A stretch of DNA of 13,981 bases from CAZCGA01 sp964498075 (GTDB taxonomy: Bacteria > Desulfobacterota > Binatia > HRBIN30). Position 1 is the stretch's first letter; each line of letters starts with the position of its first letter. Of this stretch, positions 7,318-13,903 are shown in pieces. Location of the stretch: positions 1-13,981 of the forward strand of contig CAZCGA010000155.1 in assembly GCA_964498075.1 (NCBI GenBank), read 5' to 3'. Made by a program: the position numbers and the translations under genes. The notes under the pieces were generated by a model. The model saw only the letters and a program-made list of their open reading frames with translations, did no database searches and was not told where the DNA came from.

Positions 7318-8223
7318 ATGAACCCCTCAGCGCCCGACACCGACCACAGCCCGGCGCAGCGCCTGCTGGAGCGCGACGGCCGGCTCGCCGCCGTCGCGTC
7401 GGGCATCCGTACGCGATACTTCGACGACCTCTACCATTTCCTGTTGGTCGCGTCGTGGCCGCGGCTGCTGGCGCTGCTGAGCCTGCTGTACGTGCTGAGC
7501 AACGCCGCGTTCGCGGTCGCCTACCTGCTGGGCGGTGACAGCCTGGACGGTGCGCAGCCCGGCTCGTTCGGCGACGCCTTCTTCTTCAGCGTGCAGACGA
7601 TGGCCACGATCGGCTACGGCAAGATCGTTCCGCGCACCCTGTTCGCCAACGTCCTGGTCACCATCGAGTCGCTGGTCGGGTTGCTTGGTCTGGCGATGGT
7701 GACGGGGTTGATCTTCGCCAAGTTCTCGCGGCCGACGGCGCGCGTGCTGTTCAGCCGCGTGGCAGTGGTGTCGCCACGGGACGGCGTCCCGTGCCTGATG
7801 TTTCGCGTTGCGAACCAGCGCGGCGATCTCATCGTCGAGGCCCGTATCCACGTCGTGCTGGCGCGGAACGAGATCACGGCGGAAGGTGAGCTGATTCGCC
7901 GGCTATCCGATTTGCAGCTGCTGCGCGAGCAGCACGCGTTGTTCGCACTGTCGTGGACGGTGATTCATCCGCTCACCGGCACGAGCCCGTTCGCTGGAGC
8001 CACTCCGGCCTCGCTGGCTGCGCTGGAGGGGGAGATCATCGTGTCGCTGACCGGGCTCGACGAGACCTTCTCGCAGACGGTGCACGCGCGGCATTCCTAC
8101 ACCGCCGACGAGATCGTCTGGGATGCGCGCTTCGTCGACATTCTCTCGCGGCTGCCGGACGGCCGCCGCCGCGTCGACTACACGCACTTCCACGACGTCA
8201 TCGGCAGCGACGTGCCGCGCTGA
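7318..8223 (+). CDS. KirBac-type inward-rectifier potassium channel
   Basis: A 301-residue bacterial inward-rectifier K+ channel subunit, expected to form tetramers in the inner membrane. In order: an amphipathic slide helix (YFDDLYHFLLVASW, 34-47), first membrane helix (about 50-71), pore helix (FFFSVQTMA), selectivity filter TIGYG (97-101), second membrane helix (about 109-134), then a cytoplasmic immunoglobulin-like domain. Family motifs are clear: AKFSRPTARVLFS just after the second helix, LMFRVANQRGDLIVEA, and near the end YTADEIVWDARFVDIL and DYTHFHDVI. The length matches KirBac proteins. The ATG at 7318 is preferred over an in-frame ATG at 7210: the extra 36 residues look non-coding, would cross the spacer repeat, and a TATACT box sits just upstream. 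It is divergent from the GT117 gene. The ligand or voltage control cannot be read from the sequence. Confidence 0.93.
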   Translation: MNPSAPDTDHSPAQRLLERDGRLAAVASGIRTRYFDDLYHFLLVASWPRLLALLSLLYVLSNAAFAVAYLLGGDSLDGAQPGSFGDAFFFSVQTMATIGYGKIVPRTLFANVLVTIESLVGLLGLAMVTGLIFAKFSRPTARVLFSRVAVVSPRDGVPCLMFRVANQRGDLIVEARIHVVLARNEITAEGELIRRLSDLQLLREQHALFALSWTVIHPLTGTSPFAGATPASLAALEGEIIVSLTGLDETFSQTVHARHSYTADEIVWDARFVDILSRLPDGRRRVDYTHFHDVIGSDVPR

Positions 8224-8238
8224 GCCGCACCGGCTCAG
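8220..8238. terminator. Hairpin formed by the two convergent stop codons
   Basis: CTGAGCCGCACCGGCTCAG is a perfect 8-bp stem with a 3-base loop (CAC). Its arms contain the TGA of the Kir gene (8221-8223) and, on the other strand, the TGA of the propeller gene (8235-8237). Only 11 bases separate the two reading frames. The stem is symmetrical, so it could act in both directions. It lacks a T-run in either direction, so classical intrinsic termination is uncertain. Confidence 0.5.
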
Positions 8239-10430
8239 AGCCCGGCTGCGCACGCGAGACTGGGTTCGCCGGCGCTCGTGGTGTGGATGATCGTGCCGCG
8301 ATCTCCCACGGCCCAACCCGTATTCGGATCGACGAAGGCCACCGCGTTCAAGAGGTCGTCGCCGCCGCTGTCTTGGCAGACCCAGCCCGCCCCCCCGTCG
8401 GTGGTGGCGACGATGAGGCCGAAATCACCGACCGCAACGGCGTGCTCGTCACTGATCGCCGCGACGCCGAAGAGGTTGTCGACCGTCCCGGTCGGTCGCG
8501 GCACCCAGGTGGTGCCGCCGTCGACGGTGCGCAAGACCACCTGTGTCGGAGCCGCCAGTTGCTCGTCGAAGTTCCCACCGACCGCCCAACAGACGTCGGC
8601 CCCCAGGCAGGATATGGCATACAGTGGATCATTTTTCGGGCTGCTCTGCGGGGTCCACGTGGCTCCACCGTCGGTGGTGTGCCGGATGACCTGGGTCGGA
8701 CGTTGCGCGTCCGGTGTTCCGCCGACGGCCCAACAGGTATCCGTGCCGACGCACGCAATAGCGTTGAGCGTGTCCGACGTGTTGCTCTGCTGCGAGCTCC
8801 AGGTGGTGCCCCCATCGGTCGTATGCAGGATGGTGCCTGCCTCGCCCACGGCCCATCCAACGCCGCCGTTGACGAACTTGATGCTCAGCAGGAGGTTGCT
8901 GGTGTTGGTCGTCTGTATGAACCAGTTGATGCCGCCGTCGGTGGTCCGCACGATCGTGCCGAAGTCTCCCGCAGCCCACGCGAGCTGCGGATCGACGGAG
9001 GTCACGCTGAACAGCCCGGCAGTTGTACCGGGGTCCTGCCCGATCCAGTTGTCGCCGGCGTCGTCGGTGCGGGCGATCGCGCCGAAGTCGCCCACCGCGT
9101 AACCGACGGTCGATGAGTTCGGAGGGAACGCAATGCCGAACAGCATGTTGGTGCTTGCCGGATTCAGCAAGAACCAATTCATACTGTCGGCAGAATTGAG
9201 GAGCGTTCCGCCGCCGCCGGCGACCCAGCCGGTCGTCACACCCGGGTCGCAACGGCCGGTCAGCGCTTGCGCCTCTGCCCCAAGTAGCTCGCTGATCTCG
9301 ATACTGCCGTTCTGATTGATGTCGCCCGCCGCGCAGATCGAGATCGGCGAGGAGCCCAAGGCGATGCTGGCCAGACTGGTCAGCTCGTTGACGGTGACTT
9401 CGCCATCGTTGTCACAGTCTCCCGGACAGATATACGCCCCGGCGGCGTCGAGGAAGCTCACGCCGTTCAATGGATCGGTGCTGAAGCTGTCTTGGGCCAT
9501 CCACGTTGCGCCGCCGTCGCTGGTATGCAGAATCAGGCCCTCCTCCGTGCCGAAATCGTCCGGGTCGCCGCTGCCCAGATCGACCTCCCCGACAACCCAC
9601 CCGTTCATCGAGTCGGTGAACGCCACGCCGTTCAGGTCCGTGATCGTCCCGCTGGTCTGGGCCGCCCACGAGGCCCCACCGCTGCTCGTGACGAGGATGG
9701 TGCCGCCGGCTCCGACAGCGAAGCCCAGTTCCACATCCCGGAATGTAACGGCGAACAGACTCGCGGTGGTTTCACTATTCTGGGGAGCCCAGGAGTTGCC
9801 GCTGTTCGAGGTATGCAGGATGAGGCCGTCGTCGCCCACCGCCCAGCCGTTCAGGCCGTCGGCGGCGAAGCTGACGCCCCAGAGCACGCGATCGGTCTCG
9901 CCGCTTGGCTGCGCGCCCCAGCTCGTGCCGCCGTCAGCCGTGCTGAGAATGGTCCCGGCGTCGCCGACTGCCCAGCCATTGAGCGGGCCGATGAAGATCA
10001 CCGCATTGAGGTTCTCAGTGGTGTTGCTGGTCTGATCGCTCCAGGTCGTGCCGCCGTTCGACGTGTGCAGAATCGTGCCCGCCTCTCCGACCGCCCAGCC
10101 TTCTCGTCCATCGACGAAGCTCACGGCGAACAAAAAACCATCGGTGCCCGAGTTTTGCGTGTTCCAATTGAAGCCGCCGTCGGTTGAATGTTGGATCTCC
10201 CCGAAGCTCCCGACCGTCCATCCCAAAAACCCGTTCACGAACTGGATGGCATACAGATCTTCGCCGGTCGGAAACGGGTTCTGCAGCTCCCAGGGTTCCG
10301 TGCTCTGCGCCGTCACCGAATGCGGTGCGCTGGTGCCGAGCACGAGCCATCCCACGGTGAGCCCGAGCATGATCAACACCCGCTGGCTGCGGATGAAGGC
10401 CAGAACCTTGCCGCTGAGCCGCTGCGCCAT
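8235..10430 (-). CDS. Secreted YCF48/BNR-like double beta-propeller with inserted EF-hand (dockerin-like) module
   Basis: A 731-residue exported protein. Residues 1-41 are a long signal peptide: basic start, hydrophobic VLIMLGLTVGWLVLG, likely cleavage after SVTA. The rest is 14 repeats of about 42 residues with the pattern GWAVGxxGTILHTxDGGxxW, as in the YCF48-like (photosystem II assembly factor) and BNR families; 14 fits two seven-bladed propellers. In repeat 7 an insertion of about 60 residues holds two calcium-type loops: DCDNDGEVTVNE (338-349) and DINQNGSIEISE (370-381), a dockerin-like pair. It is not a sialidase by any catalytic motif I can see; a binding or scaffold role is inferred. 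The ATG at 10430 is chosen because AAGG lies just before it, it starts 4 bases after the stop of the upstream gene, and it gives a proper signal peptide; an in-frame ATG at 10508 would overlap that gene. Start spacing to AAGG is short. Confidence 0.85.
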   Translation of the reverse strand: MAQRLSGKVLAFIRSQRVLIMLGLTVGWLVLGTSAPHSVTAQSTEPWELQNPFPTGEDLYAIQFVNGFLGWTVGSFGEIQHSTDGGFNWNTQNSGTDGFLFAVSFVDGREGWAVGEAGTILHTSNGGTTWSDQTSNTTENLNAVIFIGPLNGWAVGDAGTILSTADGGTSWGAQPSGETDRVLWGVSFAADGLNGWAVGDDGLILHTSNSGNSWAPQNSETTASLFAVTFRDVELGFAVGAGGTILVTSSGGASWAAQTSGTITDLNGVAFTDSMNGWVVGEVDLGSGDPDDFGTEEGLILHTSDGGATWMAQDSFSTDPLNGVSFLDAAGAYICPGDCDNDGEVTVNELTSLASIALGSSPISICAAGDINQNGSIEISELLGAEAQALTGRCDPGVTTGWVAGGGGTLLNSADSMNWFLLNPASTNMLFGIAFPPNSSTVGYAVGDFGAIARTDDAGDNWIGQDPGTTAGLFSVTSVDPQLAWAAGDFGTIVRTTDGGINWFIQTTNTSNLLLSIKFVNGGVGWAVGEAGTILHTTDGGTTWSSQQSNTSDTLNAIACVGTDTCWAVGGTPDAQRPTQVIRHTTDGGATWTPQSSPKNDPLYAISCLGADVCWAVGGNFDEQLAAPTQVVLRTVDGGTTWVPRPTGTVDNLFGVAAISDEHAVAVGDFGLIVATTDGGAGWVCQDSGGDDLLNAVAFVDPNTGWAVGDRGTIIHTTSAGEPSLACAAGL
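8265..10292 (-). repeat. 14 tandem YCF48/BNR-type repeat units
   Basis: Protein-level repeats of about 42 residues (about 125 bases), each ending in a T-x-D-G-G-x-x-W turn. DNA identity between units is low to moderate, so duplication is old. Units 11 and 12 carry longer loops with a Cys pair (CVGTDTCWAVGG and CLGADVCWAVGG), which suggests the later duplication of those two. Unit 7 is interrupted by the EF-hand module at 9240-9431. Confidence 0.8.
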
Positions 10431-10434
10431 TTCC

Positions 10435-10719
10435 TTACGACGGGTTGGCCGGTGGCGTGTGCTCGCGCCGCGCCGCAAGCAGCTGGCGCGTGTTGCTCTC
10501 CACATCAAGGAACGCGCGCAGGAGCTCGACGTGGACCATCACACTGACGTAGGCGATCAGGGCGACGAGCACGGTGATCACCAATGACAGGAGGCCGCCG
10601 AACAGGCCGTGGTGGCAAGAGCTAACGGTACCGCTCAACAGCACGATCACGGCGACCAACCCCGCAATCACCTGGCCGGCGTCGATGACGAATCGGAGGT
10701 ACGGATAGCGTTCTTCCAT
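10435..10719 (-). CDS. Small two-helix membrane protein, 94 aa
   Basis: A 94-residue protein with two hydrophobic segments, about residues 11-32 and 41-63 (LLSLVITVLVALIAYVSVMV), joined by a short loop with two Cys (SSCHH). The N-terminus MEERYPYLRFV and the C-terminal ELLRAFLDVESNTRQLL recall a common family of short membrane proteins of unknown function with an ERYPxLR start and an (I/L)xxENTR end; I give no function. An AGGG element about 9 bases before the ATG may be its ribosome site. Its stop is 4 bases before the start of the propeller gene, so the two are almost surely co-transcribed and translationally linked. The reading frame beyond the second helix is hydrophilic and probably cytoplasmic. 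Confidence 0.75.
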   Translation of the reverse strand: MEERYPYLRFVIDAGQVIAGLVAVIVLLSGTVSSCHHGLFGGLLSLVITVLVALIAYVSVMVHVELLRAFLDVESNTRQLLAARREHTPPANPS

Positions 10720-10758
10720 GGATCACCCTGCCTTGTAGGGCCGTCCGGCCACTGTGTT

Positions 10759-10790
10759 CGACCGCCGCATCCGCGGTCGCCTCGATCGAG
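10759..10790. other. Hairpin and palindrome between matrixin and membrane-protein genes
   Basis: CGACCGC (10759-10765), a 7-base loop, then GCGGTCG (10773-10779) form a perfect 7-bp stem. Right beside it, CTCGATCGAG (10781-10790) is a perfect 10-bp palindrome. Both lie in the 89-base gap after the matrixin stop and before the 94-aa gene on the minus strand. The hairpin could attenuate or end transcription (no T-run), and the palindrome could be a protein-binding site. Chance is possible for each alone. Confidence 0.35.
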
Positions 10791-10808
10791 TTCCCTAACC
10801 AATTTGAT

Positions 10809-11669
10809 CTACTCAGACAAGCTGTTTTCCGCCCCTGCACCGCGCGCGCCGCGGGCGCACGCCGCGATCGCGAACGCCGCGAGCAACCACAGCGCGCCAC
10901 CACCCGAGGGGTCGCGTCGGGCCATCTGACAGCCGGTGTTGGCGGCGCCCGACGCCGAGGGCTCAGAGCTGGGAGGCGCGCCGTTCGGGTAGAGCGCAAA
11001 GATCCCGTCGATGTCGTCCGCCTGCAATCGATCGATGGTGCTCTCCCGGCTGTTCATGATGGCGGCGACCTGCTGCCGGTGATCGTCGGGATGATCCAAA
11101 CCCAGCACGTGGCCGAACTCGTGCAGCATGACGCGCCGGATGTCGTTCGCGGGGAAGCGCAGCGGCCCGTCGTAGGCGTTCCAGGTGACGTTCCAGTTCA
11201 CGAACACGGGCGCGTTGATCATCGCCCCGGTGGCTGGGTTGTAGCAATTGTTCGTCAGCTCGATGATGTCGCCAAAGCCCTGCCCGCAGAAGTCCGTGGT
11301 GAACAGGATCGGATTGTCGCCGGCCGGCCCAGTATTCGGACATGCGTGGCGCGGGCCGCGTGGCCCGCACGGCGCGAAGAGCGCCCCGCCCACGCTGACG
11401 CTGTACTGGAAGCCGGCACCGACGGCGTTCCAGTCATTCGCGGCGAACAAGACGTTCTGGTCGAAGCTCGCCGTGCCATTGATCAGGGTCGTCGGCGGCG
11501 GAGGGAACCCCAGGAACGACCGCAGCGTGGCCGCGCCTTCAGCCCAGTGGATGCAGAGGCCGCTGCTGGTCTTGATGCACACGAACGCCTGCGCTGGCGT
11601 TGCGAGAGAGAGCCACGCCAGCAGGCCCAGTGCCGCCTGTAGCGCCACCCACGCACACCGCTGCTTCAT
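10809..11669 (-). CDS. Secreted matrixin-type zinc metalloprotease with C-terminal anchor
   Basis: A 286-residue exported protease of the metzincin/matrixin class. Residues 1-28 are a Sec signal peptide (hydrophobic ALQAALGLLAWL, likely cleavage ATPAQA|FV). The catalytic zinc site is HEFGHVLGLDH (183-193): three His ligands and Glu184, followed by a Met-turn AIMNS (Met205), typical of matrixins. No cysteine-switch propeptide is apparent, so latency by that route is unlikely. Eight or more Cys in the mature part suggest disulfides. The C-terminus has Pro/Ser linker, TGCQMARRD with Cys247, a short hydrophobic helix (about 256-272) and basic RGARG, a layout like Cys-plus-helix sorting tails (MYXO-CTERM type), so surface display is inferred. 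The start ATG overlaps the preceding gene's TGA by 4 bases, giving translational coupling. Substrate unknown. Confidence 0.87.
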   Translation of the reverse strand: MKQRCAWVALQAALGLLAWLSLATPAQAFVCIKTSSGLCIHWAEGAATLRSFLGFPPPPTTLINGTASFDQNVLFAANDWNAVGAGFQYSVSVGGALFAPCGPRGPRHACPNTGPAGDNPILFTTDFCGQGFGDIIELTNNCYNPATGAMINAPVFVNWNVTWNAYDGPLRFPANDIRRVMLHEFGHVLGLDHPDDHRQQVAAIMNSRESTIDRLQADDIDGIFALYPNGAPPSSEPSASGAANTGCQMARRDPSGGGALWLLAAFAIAACARGARGAGAENSLSE

Positions 11670-12283
11670 TGCGCCCCACCGCCGTCGGTGCCGGCCTGCG
11701 GGTGGGCCAGCTCGTCGGCGACCATCTGCCGAAACTCGTCCAGCGTAACGGCTTGCGCCGCCGCTGCTCCCGGTGATGACGCGGCGCGGCGCAGCTGGCG
11801 TTTCGCCAGACCGACCACGGCTGTGTGATCGTTGTCCTCGACCACCTCAGCGCCGCGCTCTGCATCGAAGCGCACGTGAAAGCGTCCTTGCCACACCCCC
11901 ACCAGCGGGCAGACGGTCGGCCCGTTCCCGGCCACGAATACAACGTCGCGCTCCCCCGGCGTGAACGTCGGCATGTCCGGAATGTGCACCGCGACATCGC
12001 CCGCCGATCCGCCAAAGAAGCGCAGGGTGAGTGTCGCGCCGACATCACCCTTGAGGACCGTCAGGTCCGAGAACGTGACCAGAGTCGACGGCGCACCCAC
12101 GTCGTCCGGCTCCTCAGTGATCGCCGTTACGGTCCCGACAACGATCTGCTCCGCCCGCGCGACGAGTTCGGGAAAGTCGCGTTGTACGACGACCATGGCG
12201 TTGGATGGTGACGACACGATGATGACGGCGAACAGCGCGAGGGAGAGGCGCCGGTGTACCGAGTCCAGGTTCCTGAGTTTCAC
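11666..12283 (-). CDS. Secreted protein of unknown function, partner of the matrixin
   Basis: A 205-residue exported protein. The N-terminal segment RRLSLALFAVIIVSSPSNA is a signal peptide with likely cleavage after Ala29. The body is beta-rich: ELVARAEQIVVGTVTAI, TLVTFSDLTVLKGDVGATLTL, VAVHIPDMPTFTPGERDVVF, suggesting a single OB- or Ig-like fold. I recall similar short exported proteins beside matrixin genes in Deltaproteobacteria, but no function is established to my knowledge. The start is GTG at 12283, taken because it gives a full signal peptide; no ribosome site is visible. The C-terminus is helical and then Gly-rich. Its stop overlaps the matrixin start (ATGA), so the two are probably made in fixed ratio. 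An inhibitor, chaperone or substrate of the protease are all possible. Confidence 0.75.
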   Translation of the reverse strand: MKLRNLDSVHRRLSLALFAVIIVSSPSNAMVVVQRDFPELVARAEQIVVGTVTAITEEPDDVGAPSTLVTFSDLTVLKGDVGATLTLRFFGGSAGDVAVHIPDMPTFTPGERDVVFVAGNGPTVCPLVGVWQGRFHVRFDAERGAEVVEDNDHTAVVGLAKRQLRRAASSPGAAAAQAVTLDEFRQMVADELAHPQAGTDGGGAQ

Positions 12284-12289
12284 GCCGCG

Positions 12290-12538
12290 TCACGCTAGCA
12301 GAGGGACAACGACGGCGCCATTGGAGGACTGCACCGCCTCGACGATCGCTAGCGCGGCGCGGACCGCGCGTTCCGGGTCGTCCTCGCGCGCGGTGGCCCA
12401 GCCGAAGTAGATGAGCAGCCCGTCGCCGAGATTCTTGGCGACGTGGCCGCCCCCGAGCACGAATCGGCGGGAACTGACCGCGCGTCGACTTCGGGACGCA
12501 CTCCGATCCGCATGCGCGGCCGCTTGCTTCCTCCGCAA
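12290..12538 (-). pseudogene. Remnant of a class III nucleotide cyclase
   Basis: About 41 residues encoded at 12329-12451 on the minus strand read GGHVAKNLGDGLLIYFGWA followed by a DDPERAVRAALAIVEAVQ segment. This is the well-conserved core of class III adenylate/guanylate cyclases (usually GGHVAQYLGDGLLVYFG, then DDAxRAVRAGL). After VQ the protein changes to SSNGAVVVPLLA and stops; the following RIGIHTG part of the domain is absent. Upstream in this frame the sequence is Arg/Ser-rich and unlike a cyclase, and the metal-binding first Asp motif is missing. It is therefore a fragment without activity. The open frame to an ATG at 12538 is probably fortuitous. It lies 6 bases before the secreted-protein gene start, so that gene may have inherited its upstream region. 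Confidence 0.6.
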
Positions 12539-12545
12539 TCCGCAA

Positions 12546-12554
12546 TGGTAGAAT
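12546..12554 (+). promoter_or_regulatory. Orphan promoter-like element
   Basis: TGGTAGAAT contains an extended -10 (TG, one base, TAGAAT; five of six to consensus). TTGCTT (12524-12529) could be a -35, though 19 bases is long. It points right, but no convincing plus-strand gene begins here before 12923. It may belong to a lost gene, or drive an antisense or non-coding transcript. Confidence 0.3.
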
Positions 12555-12611
12555 GCGTGCCTATCGCGTCCCGTGCCGCTGACAATTCTTCCGAATATTC
12601 CGAAGCAGTGT

Positions 12612-12782
12612 TTACGGCGAACTCGGTTCCGCGACCGTCGGCGTCGGCAACGGCCCTTCCAGGACCGTCTCCACTCCCGCCTCGGCGGCGTTGCGTAGAA
12701 TGCTATTGGCGCAGGCCTGGAGGGTCAGGGCGAGGCAGCAGGCGAGCGCCGCGGACAGGAGGACCATCGTTCGAGTGCGCAT
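12612..12782 (-). CDS. Small lipoprotein, 56 aa
   Basis: A short protein with a bacterial lipoprotein signal: basic MRTRT, hydrophobic MVLLSAALACCLALTL, and lipobox LQAC with the lipidated Cys at residue 24. The mature part is about 33 residues: ANSILRNAAEAGVETVLEG and a Pro/Thr/Ser-rich tail. The ATG at 12782 is chosen over one at 12800 because GGAG lies 9 bases before it and the shorter form has a standard signal length. It is divergent from the quinone-reductase-like gene and upstream, same strand, of the cyclase remnant. Function unknown. Ala at +2 after the Cys (not Asp) suggests outer-membrane placement under the usual sorting rule. Small size makes a chance open frame possible, but a full lipobox is unlikely by chance. 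Confidence 0.6.
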   Translation of the reverse strand: MRTRTMVLLSAALACCLALTLQACANSILRNAAEAGVETVLEGPLPTPTVAEPSSP

Positions 12783-12922
12783 GACGACGACGGGCTCCAT
12801 ACCATAGACCGTTGCGACTGTTGAGCTCGCACGCGGTGGATAGCGGCGCCCGGCGAGATGGAGTAAAAGGACCTGGAAGCGGTCGTGGCGGGGCGGCGCG
12901 GTGACGGAAGACGGAGCCAGTC

Positions 12923-13903
12923 ATGCATGCCGTACGCATTCATCAGTTCGGTGACGAAAGTGTCCTGCGCTACGAAGAAGTTCCGGATCCGCAAGCGGGT
13001 GTCGGGGAGGTGCGCATCGCCGTGCGCGCCGCGTCGATCAACCACGGCGATCTGGCGCGGCGCAGCGGGACGTACCCGGGTGAGATTGCATTTCCGCTGA
13101 CGCTCGGGTGGGAGGTCGCGGGGGACATCGATGCCGTCGGCGAGGGTGTCGATCCACAACGCCTCGGCCAACGCGTCGTCGCCATGGCCCCGGCCGGCGG
13201 CTACGCGGAGCGCTTCGTCACGGCCGACGCGGCCGCACACCCGCTGCCTGATGACCTCGCCTACGACGTGGCGGCGTCCATTCCGGTCGTCTTCCTCACG
13301 GCCTGGTACGGGCTCATCACGACGGCGCGCGTGCAACCGCACGAGTGGGTGCTGGTGCACGCCGGCGCCAGCGGCGTCGGCATGGCGGGCATTCAGATCG
13401 CCAAGCACCAGGGTGCCCGCGTCGTGACCACCGCCAGCTCACCCGCCAAGCTCGACTTCGCCGCACGACTCGGCGCCGATGCCGTCATCAACTACGTGGA
13501 GGAGGATTTCGTCGAGGCGATCTGGCGCATCACGGACGGCGGCGGCGTCGACGTGGTGCTCGAGTCCGTCGGCGGCGAGACCTTTGAAGAGAGCCTCGAT
13601 ATCCTGCGCCCGAACGGTCGTCTGGTGACGGTCGGCAATACCGTGGGCAAGACGGCGACCGTCGATCCCACCGCGTTGATTCGCAACAACCTGTCGCTGC
13701 ACGGCTTGTATCTGGTGACCTGGGTGATGAGCGGTGGCGCGTGGCCGGCGTTGGCCGAGATCCTCAAGCTCGTCACTGACCGACACTTTTGCGTTCCCAT
13801 CGATCGCCGCTTCCCGCTCCGCGAGGCGGCAGCCGCGCACCGGTACCTCGCGCAACGCAAGAACATCGGCAAAGTCGTCTTGATGCCGGAGCCGCACGTC
13901 TAG
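12923..13903 (+). CDS. Zinc-free NADPH:quinone oxidoreductase-type MDR dehydrogenase
   Basis: A 326-residue member of the medium-chain dehydrogenase/reductase superfamily, quinone oxidoreductase group, expected to be a cytosolic NADPH-dependent reductase. The N-terminal GroES-like domain starts MHAVRIHQFGDESVLRYEEV and holds GWEVAG (62-67). The Rossmann domain has the cofactor loop AGASGVGMAGIQIAK (147-161). Family segments PVVFLTAWYGL and LGADAVINY are clear, and DVVLESVGGETFEESLDILRPNGR is disregarded here beyond noting its first part, VDVVLESVGG, matches the family. The catalytic zinc Cys of alcohol dehydrogenases is replaced by Asn40-His-Gly-Asp, so it is zinc-free. GGAG (12913-12916) lies 6 bases before the ATG. 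Full length. The physiological substrate is not known; enoyl reductase of small unsaturated carbonyls is an alternative. Confidence 0.9.
   Translation: MHAVRIHQFGDESVLRYEEVPDPQAGVGEVRIAVRAASINHGDLARRSGTYPGEIAFPLTLGWEVAGDIDAVGEGVDPQRLGQRVVAMAPAGGYAERFVTADAAAHPLPDDLAYDVAASIPVVFLTAWYGLITTARVQPHEWVLVHAGASGVGMAGIQIAKHQGARVVTTASSPAKLDFAARLGADAVINYVEEDFVEAIWRITDGGGVDVVLESVGGETFEESLDILRPNGRLVTVGNTVGKTATVDPTALIRNNLSLHGLYLVTWVMSGGAWPALAEILKLVTDRHFCVPIDRRFPLREAAAAHRYLAQRKNIGKVVLMPEPHV

Noticed and set aside
7953..9116. 387-residue plus-strand open frame across the end of the Kir gene and into the propeller gene
   Set aside because: It overlaps two solid genes, and its apparent repeats are the mirror of the propeller repeats.
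8265..10292. Possible CRISPR or satellite repeat array
   Set aside because: The repetition is in the protein, with units of about 125 bases, divergent DNA and a continuous open frame; there are no short identical repeats with unique spacers.
10431..10508. Extended start of the propeller protein at 10508
   Set aside because: It would overlap the 94-aa gene by 74 bases and put a basic, non-signal segment in front of a proper signal peptide.
12443..12784. 113-residue plus-strand open frame near the orphan promoter
   Set aside because: It is Pro/Arg/Ser-rich with no motif, overlaps the lipoprotein gene and the cyclase remnant, and has no ribosome site.
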